Shown: positions 16,452 through 23,891 of the stretch, piece by piece
Layout: every line of letters begins with the position of its first letter
Numbering within the stretch: position 1 is the first letter of the stretch
Source of the DNA: JAKFDK01 sp036676195
GTDB taxonomy: Bacteria > Bacillota > Sulfobacillia > Symbiobacteriales > ZC4RG38
Direction: 5' to 3'
Length of the DNA stretch: 47,714 nucleotides
Assembly: GCA_036676195.1 (NCBI GenBank)
Contig: JAKFDK010000115.1
Location: forward strand, 1-47,714
Position numbers and translations under genes: made by a program
Notes under the pieces: generated by a model
Database searches by the model: none
Told to the model about the DNA's origin: nothing
The model's input: the letters and a program-made list of their open reading frames with translations, nothing else

Positions 16452-18605
16452 TTACCCGGCTGAAAACAGGACCAGTGTGAAGGGCAGGTGGATCCGCTCC
16501 CCCTGACCGGTGGTGATCCAGACAAAGCCGCCGTAAACGCCCTCGGGTCTGTCCACCCCGCCCTGCAGGCGGAGGCTGACGCTGAAGCGGGCCGTGCCGT
16601 CCCTGGCGATGTGCGGGTCGCCCCAGACCCGCAGTTCCATGCCGGGTTGGTCGCCCAGCCACTCAACGGAATAGCTGAGCCTGGTCCCGGCAGGCCCCAG
16701 GACCCGGCCTTGCTGGCTGGCACTACGGCCGCTCCAGGCCGGGAAACGGCCGAAGCTGAAGGATGGGGCGTCGGGCAGGTTTCCGGTCAGGCTGTAGGCC
16801 CGGATGGGCGTGGCCGCGGCCCGATCCACCCGGATCATCCCGGCGCCCTGGGCCATGATCGGCCAGGTTTCGCCGGTGATGCTGTCCTGAAGGATCCGGG
16901 CGGTGTTGGCCAGGGCCGCCTTGATGTCGAAGGGTGTCCAGTCGGGGTGTAACTGTTTCAGGACCGCCACCGCTCCGGCCACATGGGGTGTGGCCATGGA
17001 GGTGCCGCTGTAGCTGTCGTAATAGGGGGCGTAGGGCACCGTGGCCAGGATATTCACGCCCGGGGCCACAAAGTCGGGCTTGAGCCAGTGGAAACGCTTG
17101 GTGGGTCCCATGCTGGTGAAACCGGCCTGCTGGTCCGGAAAGGCCTCACCCACGTCGTCCATGAAGACCCGGGCCTGCGGATTGGCGTTCAGGGCGGCCA
17201 GCAGCCGGGCACCGGCGGTATCAGCCACCCCATATGTGGCAATGGTCACCCCCCAGGCCACGTCAATGGACCCGGCCAGTTCGCCCGGCTTGTTATTGAA
17301 GATCAGAACCGCCACCGCCCCGTAGTCCTGGGCCCGGCGGGCCTTTTCACCGAATGTGAAGAAGCCGCGCTGGATCAGGGCGATCTTGCCGGTCAGGTCC
17401 CGGCCGGCAAAATCTTCGGCAAAGCCGTAGCCTACGTATTCGTAGGGAGCGGTGATGCCTCCGGCCGGCAGGGTGCCCGATGTCGACATGTGGGTCATGG
17501 TCCAGCGCTGCGAGTCCCCCACCACCCGGCCGAACTCGGCCATAAACCCGTCGTCTGTGAAGGCGCCGGCGGTCAACGCGTGCCGGGCGGCCCCGGGGGA
17601 GCCGACGGTGTAGTAGCCAGGGCCGTCGTTGCCGGCGGCGATGGCGGCCACCACGCCTGCCTTGGTGGCGGCGTTGTTGATCGCCCGGGAGTCGGGGTCG
17701 GTCTCGGTACCGGCGGTATCTCCCAGGCTGAGGTTCATGATCTGGACCCCGTCGGCCACTGCCCGGTCGATCGCGGCGACGACGGTGCTGGTGCAGGTGT
17801 CGCCATCGGCGCCGAAGACCTTGTAGGCCATAAAGGTGACTTCAGGGGCAACACCCGTGATGCCGCCGGCCGCGGTCGCGTTGGCGCCCACCGTACCGGC
17901 CACGTGGGTACCATGCCCGTTGTCGTCCATGGGATCGCTATCCGGCTGCAGCGGGTCCCCGCACTGGGTATACGCATCGCCGACCAGGTCATACCCTCCC
18001 ACCACCCGGGCAGTGGGAAAGGCGGTAGGCTTGTCAGGGCCGTTACCGCCCAGGTCGGGGTGGTGATAATCCACACCGGTGTCAATAATCGCCACCGTCA
18101 CACCCCGTCCGGTACCGCCCATACCGGCGGCCACGGCCCGGGCGCCCACGTAGGCGGCGCTGTGGTCCAGCGCCAGGGTACGGGTGGTCTCCGGGTACAC
18201 CGCCACCACACCGGGCAGAGCCCGGACTGCGGGCCAGGCCGACTCCGGCAGTTCCACTGCGATCCCGTTGAAGGCAGCCTCATACCGGTGCAGCATCTTG
18301 GCCTGCAGGCCCTGGCCGGCCATCGCCCGGAGCAATTGGTCCTGTCCGGCCCGGATCGTTGCCCGCCGTGCTGCCACCTGCTCACGGGCAGCACGGGCAC
18401 CCAGCAGTTCGGCCAGGGGTTCCCCGGCCAATTCGATGATGGCCCGGCCGGGTACCGGCCGGGCTGCCCGGCGCTGGGCCAGTCCGTCGTCGTACTGGCC
18501 CCGTGCCGGCCCGGACACACCCTGCCCACCGACCAGGTTCGCCGGCCCCAGGGCGACGGCCGTGCCCAGGCTGACACACGCCAGCCATAACCAGCGTCTG
18601 CGCAT
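16452..18605 (-). CDS. Secreted subtilase (S8) with inserted PA domain
   Basis: A 717-aa extracellular protease of the Vpr/lactocepin type. The signal peptide is RRRWLWLACVSLGTAVALG. An I9 pro-domain (about 50-150) contains YEAAFNGIAVELPES. The triad is Asp175 (IIDTGVD), His231 (NGHGTHVAG) and Ser536 (GTSMATPH). A protease-associated domain is inserted at about 365-470 (LTGKIALIQRGFFTFGEKA, then AVLIFNNKPGELAG). The C-terminal 120 residues form a beta-rich fibronectin-like part. The ATG at 18605 follows GGGAGTGAGG. It lies 96 bp downstream of the SpoIID operon on the same strand and may be cotranscribed. Confidence 0.93.
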   Translation of the reverse strand: MRRRWLWLACVSLGTAVALGPANLVGGQGVSGPARGQYDDGLAQRRAARPVPGRAIIELAGEPLAELLGARAAREQVAARRATIRAGQDQLLRAMAGQGLQAKMLHRYEAAFNGIAVELPESAWPAVRALPGVVAVYPETTRTLALDHSAAYVGARAVAAGMGGTGRGVTVAIIDTGVDYHHPDLGGNGPDKPTAFPTARVVGGYDLVGDAYTQCGDPLQPDSDPMDDNGHGTHVAGTVGANATAAGGITGVAPEVTFMAYKVFGADGDTCTSTVVAAIDRAVADGVQIMNLSLGDTAGTETDPDSRAINNAATKAGVVAAIAAGNDGPGYYTVGSPGAARHALTAGAFTDDGFMAEFGRVVGDSQRWTMTHMSTSGTLPAGGITAPYEYVGYGFAEDFAGRDLTGKIALIQRGFFTFGEKARRAQDYGAVAVLIFNNKPGELAGSIDVAWGVTIATYGVADTAGARLLAALNANPQARVFMDDVGEAFPDQQAGFTSMGPTKRFHWLKPDFVAPGVNILATVPYAPYYDSYSGTSMATPHVAGAVAVLKQLHPDWTPFDIKAALANTARILQDSITGETWPIMAQGAGMIRVDRAAATPIRAYSLTGNLPDAPSFSFGRFPAWSGRSASQQGRVLGPAGTRLSYSVEWLGDQPGMELRVWGDPHIARDGTARFSVSLRLQGGVDRPEGVYGGFVWITTGQGERIHLPFTLVLFSAG

Positions 18606-18701
18606 CTGCCTCACTCCCGTCCTGATACTGCAGAACGGACATTCCGCGGGCAGCGTGGCAGATCCTGCCAATTTACAGGAATTGTCTGTAGATGAAAACC
18701 G

Positions 18702-19250
18702 CTAACGCCCGGGGTCTGGCCAACCCATGCCGGGCTGGGTCTGGCTGCGAAACCGGTCGGCCAGTTGAATCGCCCGCAGCCGGTGAACCGGCTCGTGGTA
18801 CTCCCAGGGCTCCAGGCGGGTATCTTCCGGGGTGATGGCGTACATCCAGACCTCCGGTTCCGTACGCGCACCCTCGTCCATCCGCACCCCATAGTAAATC
18901 GTGTCGCGGTAGCCATTCCGGTAGGCCACCAGGGTCAACTGCCCATGTAAGTCAGCAACGGGTTCCGGCAGGCGCGGGTCACGCATAACCGGAGCCTGCA
19001 GTTCGGGGGTGCGGCCATCGGTACCGGTGGTCAGACGCTGGTTCGTTTCCACCAATACCACCTCCGCCCCGGCCAGGGGCTCGCCGGTCCGGGCGTCGAT
19101 CACCCGAATCTGCAAGGGAGCCGTACGGGCAACCACGGCCTCCTCCGGCTGGGGTTGAGCCTGCGCCAATCCCCAGGCAAACCAGCCGCCGCCTGTGGCA
19201 GCCACCAGGATGAGCACAACCGGCAGGTACCGGACCGGCCACCTGCGCAT
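18702..19250 (-). CDS. Membrane-anchored protein with carboxypeptidase-regulatory-like domain
   Basis: A 182-aa protein with an N-terminal transmembrane or signal segment (YLPVVLILVAATGGGWFAWG) and one Ig-like regulatory domain beginning LQIRVIDARTGEPLAGAEV, followed by VVLVETNQRLTTGTDGRT. The C-terminal part contains Tyr/Trp/Glu-rich strands and no catalytic motif. The ATG at 19250 has AGGAGGG six bases upstream. It starts 11 bp after the SpoIID-like gene, so the two are in one operon. The domain is of the kind repeated eight times in the protein at 41620, which may point to a shared envelope role. Confidence 0.65.
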   Translation of the reverse strand: MRRWPVRYLPVVLILVAATGGGWFAWGLAQAQPQPEEAVVARTAPLQIRVIDARTGEPLAGAEVVLVETNQRLTTGTDGRTPELQAPVMRDPRLPEPVADLHGQLTLVAYRNGYRDTIYYGVRMDEGARTEPEVWMYAITPEDTRLEPWEYHEPVHRLRAIQLADRFRSQTQPGMGWPDPGR

Positions 19251-19261
19251 GGCAATCCCTC

Positions 19262-19936
19262 CTATAGCCGGGGAATCGGGACCAGGGCCTTGTCCTGGTA
19301 GTAATACTGCAAAATCTGCACATGGCCGCGCCCCCGCCGGGCCCAGTACTGGCTGCCCCACTGTGCCATCTTGTGCGCGTTGCGGTACGCTTCGTTCGGA
19401 TCGTCTGCGATCCCCGCCCGGTAGTCGACCGGTAGAATGGTGCCATCACGCTCCACAAATGCCTCCGGCCAGGTGTCGTCCACCGCCTTGTCGGTATGGC
19501 TGTGGTGGCGTCCTTCCCGGTAGGTGTGGAAATTCACTGTATTATCCACATCGTACCGGAAACCGTCCAGGACAGTCGGGTTCAGGCTGTGGTACCAGGC
19601 CGACATTTTCACTGCAATGGCACCGGCTTTGAGGGCTTCCGGGTGCCAGGAGGGCAGCCATTCATTGGGAAGGGAGTTTTTGACGTAATCCGCGAAGGGC
19701 ACCGTCTGCACCGAAATGATCCGTCCCCGGGGATCGGGCTCCCCGCCGGGGCGGCTGGCTCGGATGGCAACCTTGATGGTCGCCGGCAGCCGGGCGCTGC
19801 GGATGTGTACGCGCGGTGGCGGTGCGGGCTCAACCCGCGGCTGGGGTGTGGGCTCGGCGCGCTGGGCCTGCACCCAGCCGGGCCGGGCGACCGCCATCAG
19901 GACACTCAGGGTGATTACGGCCACTAACCGTCGCAC
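19262..19936 (-). CDS. SpoIID/LytB-domain protein, exported
   Basis: A 224-aa protein with a signal peptide (VRRLVAVITLSVLMAVARPG), a Pro-rich linker, and a SpoIID domain. SpoIID of Bacillus is a lytic transglycosylase acting on denuded glycan during engulfment. Family blocks are VPFADYVKNSLPNEWLPSW with the catalytic-type Glu in NEW, HPEALKAGAIAVKMSAWYH, a modified core around DVDNTVNFHTYREGR, and ILQYYYQDKAL at the end. It is shorter than SpoIID and the GHGVGMSQ block is altered, so it is a paralogue rather than SpoIID itself. The GTG at 19936 follows AAAGGAGGG. Flanking genes encode other envelope proteins. Confidence 0.8.
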   Translation of the reverse strand: MRRLVAVITLSVLMAVARPGWVQAQRAEPTPQPRVEPAPPPRVHIRSARLPATIKVAIRASRPGGEPDPRGRIISVQTVPFADYVKNSLPNEWLPSWHPEALKAGAIAVKMSAWYHSLNPTVLDGFRYDVDNTVNFHTYREGRHHSHTDKAVDDTWPEAFVERDGTILPVDYRAGIADDPNEAYRNAHKMAQWGSQYWARRGRGHVQILQYYYQDKALVPIPRL

Positions 19937-19961
19937 GGTAAGTTTCCCTCCTTTGGGCGGC

Positions 19962-20420
19962 TCAGCGTACACGCAACATGGCCAGCATACCCGGTTCCGG
20001 ACGCCCCGGTTGGCTGGCATCGCTATACATGGGGAAATCGCCCTTACGGTCAGCGGTGAACTCGATGTAGTTTTCTTCCCCCGGTGGCAGCGCCATGCCG
20101 GTCAAATGAAAGTCCGGGATGACCAGGTTGCGTGGTCGCCGGCTACGGTTGGCGACCAGCAATCGGACCTGCCCCCCTTCCGCCACCTCCACGGTGGCCG
20201 GTTGCAGGCGCCCCTCGCCGAGTACCAGGTGCACCACGTCGCCCGCGGCCGCCCGGACCCAGACCCGGGCCGGCACCGGCCTGGTCACCGCATCCGCCGC
20301 TCCGTCCGGTACTGCCGCCGGTGCAGGGACCGGCTGAATCGGTGGCGGCAACGGCCGGGCCAGCCCGATGGTCAGTCCAACCCCTGCACCTGCCGCCAGG
20401 AATGCGCGCAAAGCCCGCAC
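19962..20420 (-). CDS. Exported degenerate cupredoxin-like protein
   Basis: A 152-aa protein with an N-terminal signal or anchor (FLAAGAGVGLTIGLARP), a Pro/Ala linker and a C-terminal cupredoxin fold (VEVAEGGQVRLLVANRS, LALPPGE-type loop, YIEFTADRKGDFPMY). Cupredoxins hold copper through His, Cys, His and Met. Here the first His position is Arg (PRNLVIPD), the Cys is Ser (FPMYSD) and the second His is Arg (GRPEPGM); only Met remains. Copper binding is therefore unlikely. The GTG at 20420 follows AGGAGG by eight bases. It lies 25 bp before the SpoIID-like gene. Confidence 0.75.
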   Translation of the reverse strand: MRALRAFLAAGAGVGLTIGLARPLPPPIQPVPAPAAVPDGAADAVTRPVPARVWVRAAAGDVVHLVLGEGRLQPATVEVAEGGQVRLLVANRSRRPRNLVIPDFHLTGMALPPGEENYIEFTADRKGDFPMYSDASQPGRPEPGMLAMLRVR

Positions 20421-20508
20421 GATCTCCACCTCCTGTTGCCAGGAGGATGTGCCGTGCGGGCCGTTTGCTATGCACCCTGGTGACCGACCCTTTCGCCGCT
20501 GACGGTAC

Positions 20509-21207
20509 TCAGGAGGTCAGGGAGTCAATCACGGTGTCCACGGGCGCCCCGGTGGGAAGCTGAAACGTGCCGGGCCGCAGCCGGGTGTCAAGCTGGCGCT
20601 CCACCAGCCGGTCCAGGAAGCCCTGTTCGCTGACAATGACCCCGGCGGAGCGCAGTTTGTCCGCCACCACCGGGGGCAGGTCCCCTTCCGCCACCTCCAC
20701 GCTGACCTCGCCCGCCGGTTTCGGTGCCGCCGGCTTGGGAGCCACGGGAGTGACCGGGGCCGGCTGGTCCGCCGCACCAGGTGCGGGGGTCATCGCCTGT
20801 GCGGCCGCCGACGGCGGCGCCGGGGCGGGCGCCCGCTCCGGCAGTACCGTGTACAGTACGCCCGCCAGGGTGAGACCGACACCCAGGCCAAACACCGCCC
20901 CCAGGCGGAACTGCCGCAGGGCTGGCCGGTTAGCCAGTTCGTCCCACGCGCTGCGCTGGATCGTCAGTGGCTGGTTCAGAACGGCCCAGGCGCTGCCCCT
21001 GGAGTCTTCAGGTTCCGGCGCAGGCCCCTGGCCGCGGGAATGGCGGTCCGGCGCACGGCCCCCGCCCGCTGCCCCGGCGCCCTGGGCCATTTTCAGCGCC
21101 AGAGCGGATGTTTCGGTCACCTGTACCCCGGGCACGCGCTCCCGGGTCCGTACCAGTGCCCACAGGATGACCAGGCCGCCTACCGTCACCAGCACCATAC
21201 CCACCAC
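20509..21207 (-). CDS. Membrane protein with MltG/YceG-type LysM-like domain
   Basis: A 232-aa protein. An N-terminal helix (VLVTVGGLVILWALV) is followed by a Gly/Arg-rich cytoplasmic-looking segment, a second membrane helix (LGAVFGLGVGLTLAGVLY) and a Pro/Ala linker. The C-terminal domain (VAEGDLPPVVADKLRSAGVI, then FLDRLVERQLDTRLRPGTF, LPTGAPVDTVIDSL) follows the LysM-like subdomain of the endolytic transglycosylase MltG. The catalytic MltG domain is absent, so the protein may bind peptidoglycan only. The GTG at 21207 follows GGAGGT by nine bases. It is first in the operon leading to the SpoIID-like gene, with an 88-bp gap to the cupredoxin gene. Confidence 0.65.
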   Translation of the reverse strand: MVGMVLVTVGGLVILWALVRTRERVPGVQVTETSALALKMAQGAGAAGGGRAPDRHSRGQGPAPEPEDSRGSAWAVLNQPLTIQRSAWDELANRPALRQFRLGAVFGLGVGLTLAGVLYTVLPERAPAPAPPSAAAQAMTPAPGAADQPAPVTPVAPKPAAPKPAGEVSVEVAEGDLPPVVADKLRSAGVIVSEQGFLDRLVERQLDTRLRPGTFQLPTGAPVDTVIDSLTS

Positions 21208-21332
21208 GCCCGGCCCACCTCCATTGCATATCCAAGGCTTGTTCGATGTTTGTCATGTGCCTGCAGGCGGCCCCGCCCGGACCCGTTTGCACCGCCGGGC
21301 CGGCTGCCGCCGCTTACCCAGGCACTAGCTTC

Positions 21333-21361
21333 ATTTTAACTCGGCAAATTCTTTTTGTCTC
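21333..21361 (-). promoter_or_regulatory. Likely promoter of the MltG-like/SpoIID operon
   Basis: On the minus strand GAGACA (21361-21356) and TAAAAT (21338-21333) are 17 bp apart, about 125 bp before the first gene. Confidence 0.45.
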
Positions 21362-21432
21362 GATGTTCGTTCTGCCAACATTACCGTCAGATGCTGCGGT
21401 GGCAGCCGGCTGTTTATCGCCAACCTTTGCCG

Positions 21433-21461
21433 TTTCCGCTGTCCCCCCGGCATGCTACGAT
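21433..21461 (+). promoter_or_regulatory. Likely promoter of the DUF2797 gene
   Basis: TTTCCG (21433-21438) and TACGAT (21456-21461) are 17 bp apart and the -10 has a TGC extension. It is 31 bp before the GTG start. Confidence 0.45.
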
Positions 21462-21492
21462 GAGGTAAGCGACGTTGATGGGAGGATCCGCC

Positions 21493-22287
21493 GTGATCAC
21501 CGGAACCATTCATGACCTGATCTGCAGCCCGGGAGATGTGGTCCAGTACCACCTGCAAATGGACGGCGGACGCCAGGTGCACCTGAATCCCCTGTTGGGC
21601 CGGGAGATCCACCTGGAATCGACCGGCAACCGCACCTGTGTCTGGTGCGGGCGCAAGGTGAACAAGCTCTATCCGAACGGTTCCTGCTTCCCGTGCTTTC
21701 GCGATCTGCCGCAGAACGACCTGTGCGTGGTCAAGCCACATACCTGCCATTACGAAACGTGCCGGAACCAGGCCTGGGGCGACGCCCACTGCATGGTCCC
21801 CACTTACCTGTACATTGCCCGCTCCAGTGACATCAAGATTGGCATCAGCCGCAACCTGCCCGGGCGCTGGATGGAGCAGGGTGCGGTGGCCGCACTCCCC
21901 ATCGCCCTGCTGCCCACCCGGATCATGGCCGGCGAACTGGAGTTTCTCATTGCCCAGTATCTGCCCGATAAGACCAACTGGCGCAAAATGCTCAAGGGGG
22001 AAGTCGAGGATACACCCCTGGCCGAGGTACGCCGCCAGGTTGTGGAGCTGATCCCCGCTGATCTGCGCCGCTATGTGTTGCCAGAGCAGGCGGAGTACGA
22101 TTTCGGCTATCCGCTGACCGCCGCTCTGGACAAAATCGTTTCCCTGGATCTGGACAAGGGTCCGGTGGCCGGCAAGCTATTGGGCATCAAGGCCAAATAT
22201 CTGATCACCAGCACAGGGGTCCTGAACCTGCCCAAATATGCCGGTCTGGAGGTTCGCCTGCAGGCAGGCGATACCGCGGTGGCCTGA
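21493..22287 (+). CDS. DUF2797 family protein
   Basis: A 264-aa cytoplasmic protein. An N-terminal beta domain is followed by a Cys-rich zinc-finger-like block (CVWCGRK, NGSCFPCF, CHYETCRNQAWG) and a GIY-YIG-like segment (YLYIARSSDIKIGISRN, then WMEQGAVAALPIA), which is the arrangement of DUF2797. The family's biochemical role is unknown to me; the GIY-YIG-like fold suggests a nucleic-acid or nuclease relative. The GTG at 21493 follows GGGAGG by seven bases; an ATG at 21475 overlaps the ribosome site. It ends seven bases from the convergent gene at 22295. Confidence 0.85.
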   Translation: MITGTIHDLICSPGDVVQYHLQMDGGRQVHLNPLLGREIHLESTGNRTCVWCGRKVNKLYPNGSCFPCFRDLPQNDLCVVKPHTCHYETCRNQAWGDAHCMVPTYLYIARSSDIKIGISRNLPGRWMEQGAVAALPIALLPTRIMAGELEFLIAQYLPDKTNWRKMLKGEVEDTPLAEVRRQVVELIPADLRRYVLPEQAEYDFGYPLTAALDKIVSLDLDKGPVAGKLLGIKAKYLITSTGVLNLPKYAGLEVRLQAGDTAVA

Positions 22288-22294
22288 GCCCATC

Positions 22295-23233
22295 CTAGCA
22301 CGGTTCCGGTGTGGTGATGCCACCGTCGGAGGCCGAAAAAAAGGGCGGCCGGAAGAAGTCGAACCAGTGTTTCTGGCCGACAAAACCCTCACGCAGGTCA
22401 GCCCAGCGGTAAGCGGCATCAGGACGCCGGACAAAGGTCTGGCGGCACAGGGCGTCCAGCTCAGTTGCCAGCGGCAGCCGGGTGCTGATGCTCACATAAT
22501 TGCCCCCGCCTCGGGGGCCGTTCCAGTCATCATGCAGGGAAACAACGGCGGCCACCTGCTGCAGCAGGGTCCCGACCCCGGCGAACCAGATCTGGCCGGG
22601 CAACTGGTCGACTGTCTCGCCGCGGATCATCCGGGACCGCCCACCCTCGCTCCAGATGCGGCCGGCCTGGGTCAGGACGCCGGCCAGCACCGGCCAGTCC
22701 AGCGCGGCCATGGGCTGGGTTCCCCTGGGCAAGGCCAGCAGGTAGTCCCAAAGTGACCCTTCCCCCAGCAGGGGGGTATCGGCTTCGCCGGGCAGTTGGG
22801 CCGCCGGCGGCAGCCGGTAGAGCAAGCGCCCGAGGCCGATCGGCTGTCCCGTCACCAGGCTCGTGACTTTGTAATGGTCGACACCGGCCACCAGTGCCTG
22901 CAGGGGAAAAGGCAACTGATCCGCCCGGCCGGGATCCTGGTAGGCGTACAGGTCGTACTCCGTCTGCAAGAAGGCGAGCAGGGCGGAAAACAGGCCGGGG
23001 GCCCCGCAGCGCAGGCCACGCCGCACGTCCCGCTCGCCCCAGGCAGCCTGCAGATGACTGGCCCCGGCCAGGAAGTAGCGGTTGAAGCCGCCGTAATCCC
23101 GAGCGCCCTGCCGGTAACGCGGCCCGAACAGATCCGGATCATTGCCGGGTTGCACTGGCTCTTCCACAGCCAGGAAAAGGATCACGTCCAGATGGCCGAA
23201 GGGATTATGACGGCGGTTCCACAAGCCTCGCAT
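22295..23233 (-). CDS. Hypothetical protein, 312 aa
   Basis: Not recognised. It is soluble and rich in aromatic residues, with no signal peptide. Noticeable segments are HLDVILFLAVEEPVQP, GARDYGGFNRYFLAGASHL, FPLQALVAGVDHYKVTSLV, GRSRMIRGETVDQLPGQIW and a Phe/Trp-rich end (KHWFDFFRPPFF). The ATG at 23233 was chosen because a run of seven G lies seven bases upstream. It is divergent from the ECF sigma gene across 160 bp, so it could belong to that regulon, but nothing in its sequence shows this. Confidence 0.6.
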   Translation of the reverse strand: MRGLWNRRHNPFGHLDVILFLAVEEPVQPGNDPDLFGPRYRQGARDYGGFNRYFLAGASHLQAAWGERDVRRGLRCGAPGLFSALLAFLQTEYDLYAYQDPGRADQLPFPLQALVAGVDHYKVTSLVTGQPIGLGRLLYRLPPAAQLPGEADTPLLGEGSLWDYLLALPRGTQPMAALDWPVLAGVLTQAGRIWSEGGRSRMIRGETVDQLPGQIWFAGVGTLLQQVAAVVSLHDDWNGPRGGGNYVSISTRLPLATELDALCRQTFVRRPDAAYRWADLREGFVGQKHWFDFFRPPFFSASDGGITTPEPC

Positions 23234-23344
23234 CAAGTTCCCCCCCAGCGGCGGCATCACCTATTCATTCGTGTTGGTTCGCCCCCCGCGGGGCGCCCCC
23301 TTCCTGACGGCACACAGATTCATCCGCTATAGGTCCGGCCGGGC

Positions 23345-23371
23345 TGTCACAACCCCCCGGCTTCCGCCGTC
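23345..23371 (+). promoter_or_regulatory. ECF-type promoter of the sigma/anti-sigma operon
   Basis: TGTCACA (23345-23351) and CGTC (23368-23371) are 16 bp apart, directly before the sigma gene. GTCACA-N16-CGTC is the form recognised by some ECF sigma factors (SigJ/ECF41-type), so autoregulation is likely. The leader would be very short, just containing the GGGAGG ribosome site. Confidence 0.6.
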
Positions 23372-23393
23372 ATCATGAGTGGGAGGTAGTGAA

Positions 23394-23891
23394 GTGGACC
23401 TGAATGGCATGTATGCCGCGGCGTTCCGGCGCGCTTTGCTACTGACCAGACACCGCCAGACAGCGGAGGACGCCGCCCAGGAAGCGGTTACCCGACTGCT
23501 CGGTCAGACCCCCGGGACTGTGCGCAACCCCGGCGCCTGGCTGACGCAAGTGGTGAGCCGGCTGGCCTACGACTGGATGCGGCAGCGCCGCCGGGAGATT
23601 ACCCTGGCTGAGTTGCCCCCGCCCTCTCCGGCCCAGAATATCGCCCCCGACCCGGCGGCACACATCGTGGCCCGGGCGGAGGCGGCGGAAGTTCGGTCAA
23701 TTCTGCAGCAATTGCCGCCCCGGGATCGCCAGATGCTGCTGCTCCGCCACGGCGGCGCCTCCTACCAGGAGATCGCCCGGTCGGTCGGCTGCGCTCCAGG
23801 TTCGGTCGGCACTCTGCTAGTCAGGGCGGAAAGGAGGTTCAAGACTCGCTATGAAAAGTTGGTGGAAGGGCGCCCATCCGGGCCCCGGTGA
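23394..23891 (+). CDS. ECF (sigma-70 family) RNA polymerase sigma factor
   Basis: A 165-aa group IV sigma factor. Region 2 includes RRALLLTRHRQTAEDAAQEA and VRNPGAWLTQVVSRLAYDW. A Pro-rich linker follows, and region 4 (ILQQLPPRDRQMLLLRHGG, then SYQEIARSVGCAPGSVGTLL) holds the -35-binding helix-turn-helix. The GTG at 23394 follows GGGAGG by seven bases. It overlaps the anti-sigma gene by 41 bp, so the two are translationally coupled. A matching ECF-type promoter lies just upstream. Confidence 0.93.
   Translation: MDLNGMYAAAFRRALLLTRHRQTAEDAAQEAVTRLLGQTPGTVRNPGAWLTQVVSRLAYDWMRQRRREITLAELPPPSPAQNIAPDPAAHIVARAEAAEVRSILQQLPPRDRQMLLLRHGGASYQEIARSVGCAPGSVGTLLVRAERRFKTRYEKLVEGRPSGPR

Noticed and set aside
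16983..18590. A 535-codon open frame antisense to the PA-domain subtilase
   Set aside because: It mirrors a gene with complete catalytic motifs. Long antisense frames are expected at this GC content, and it has no recognisable domain.
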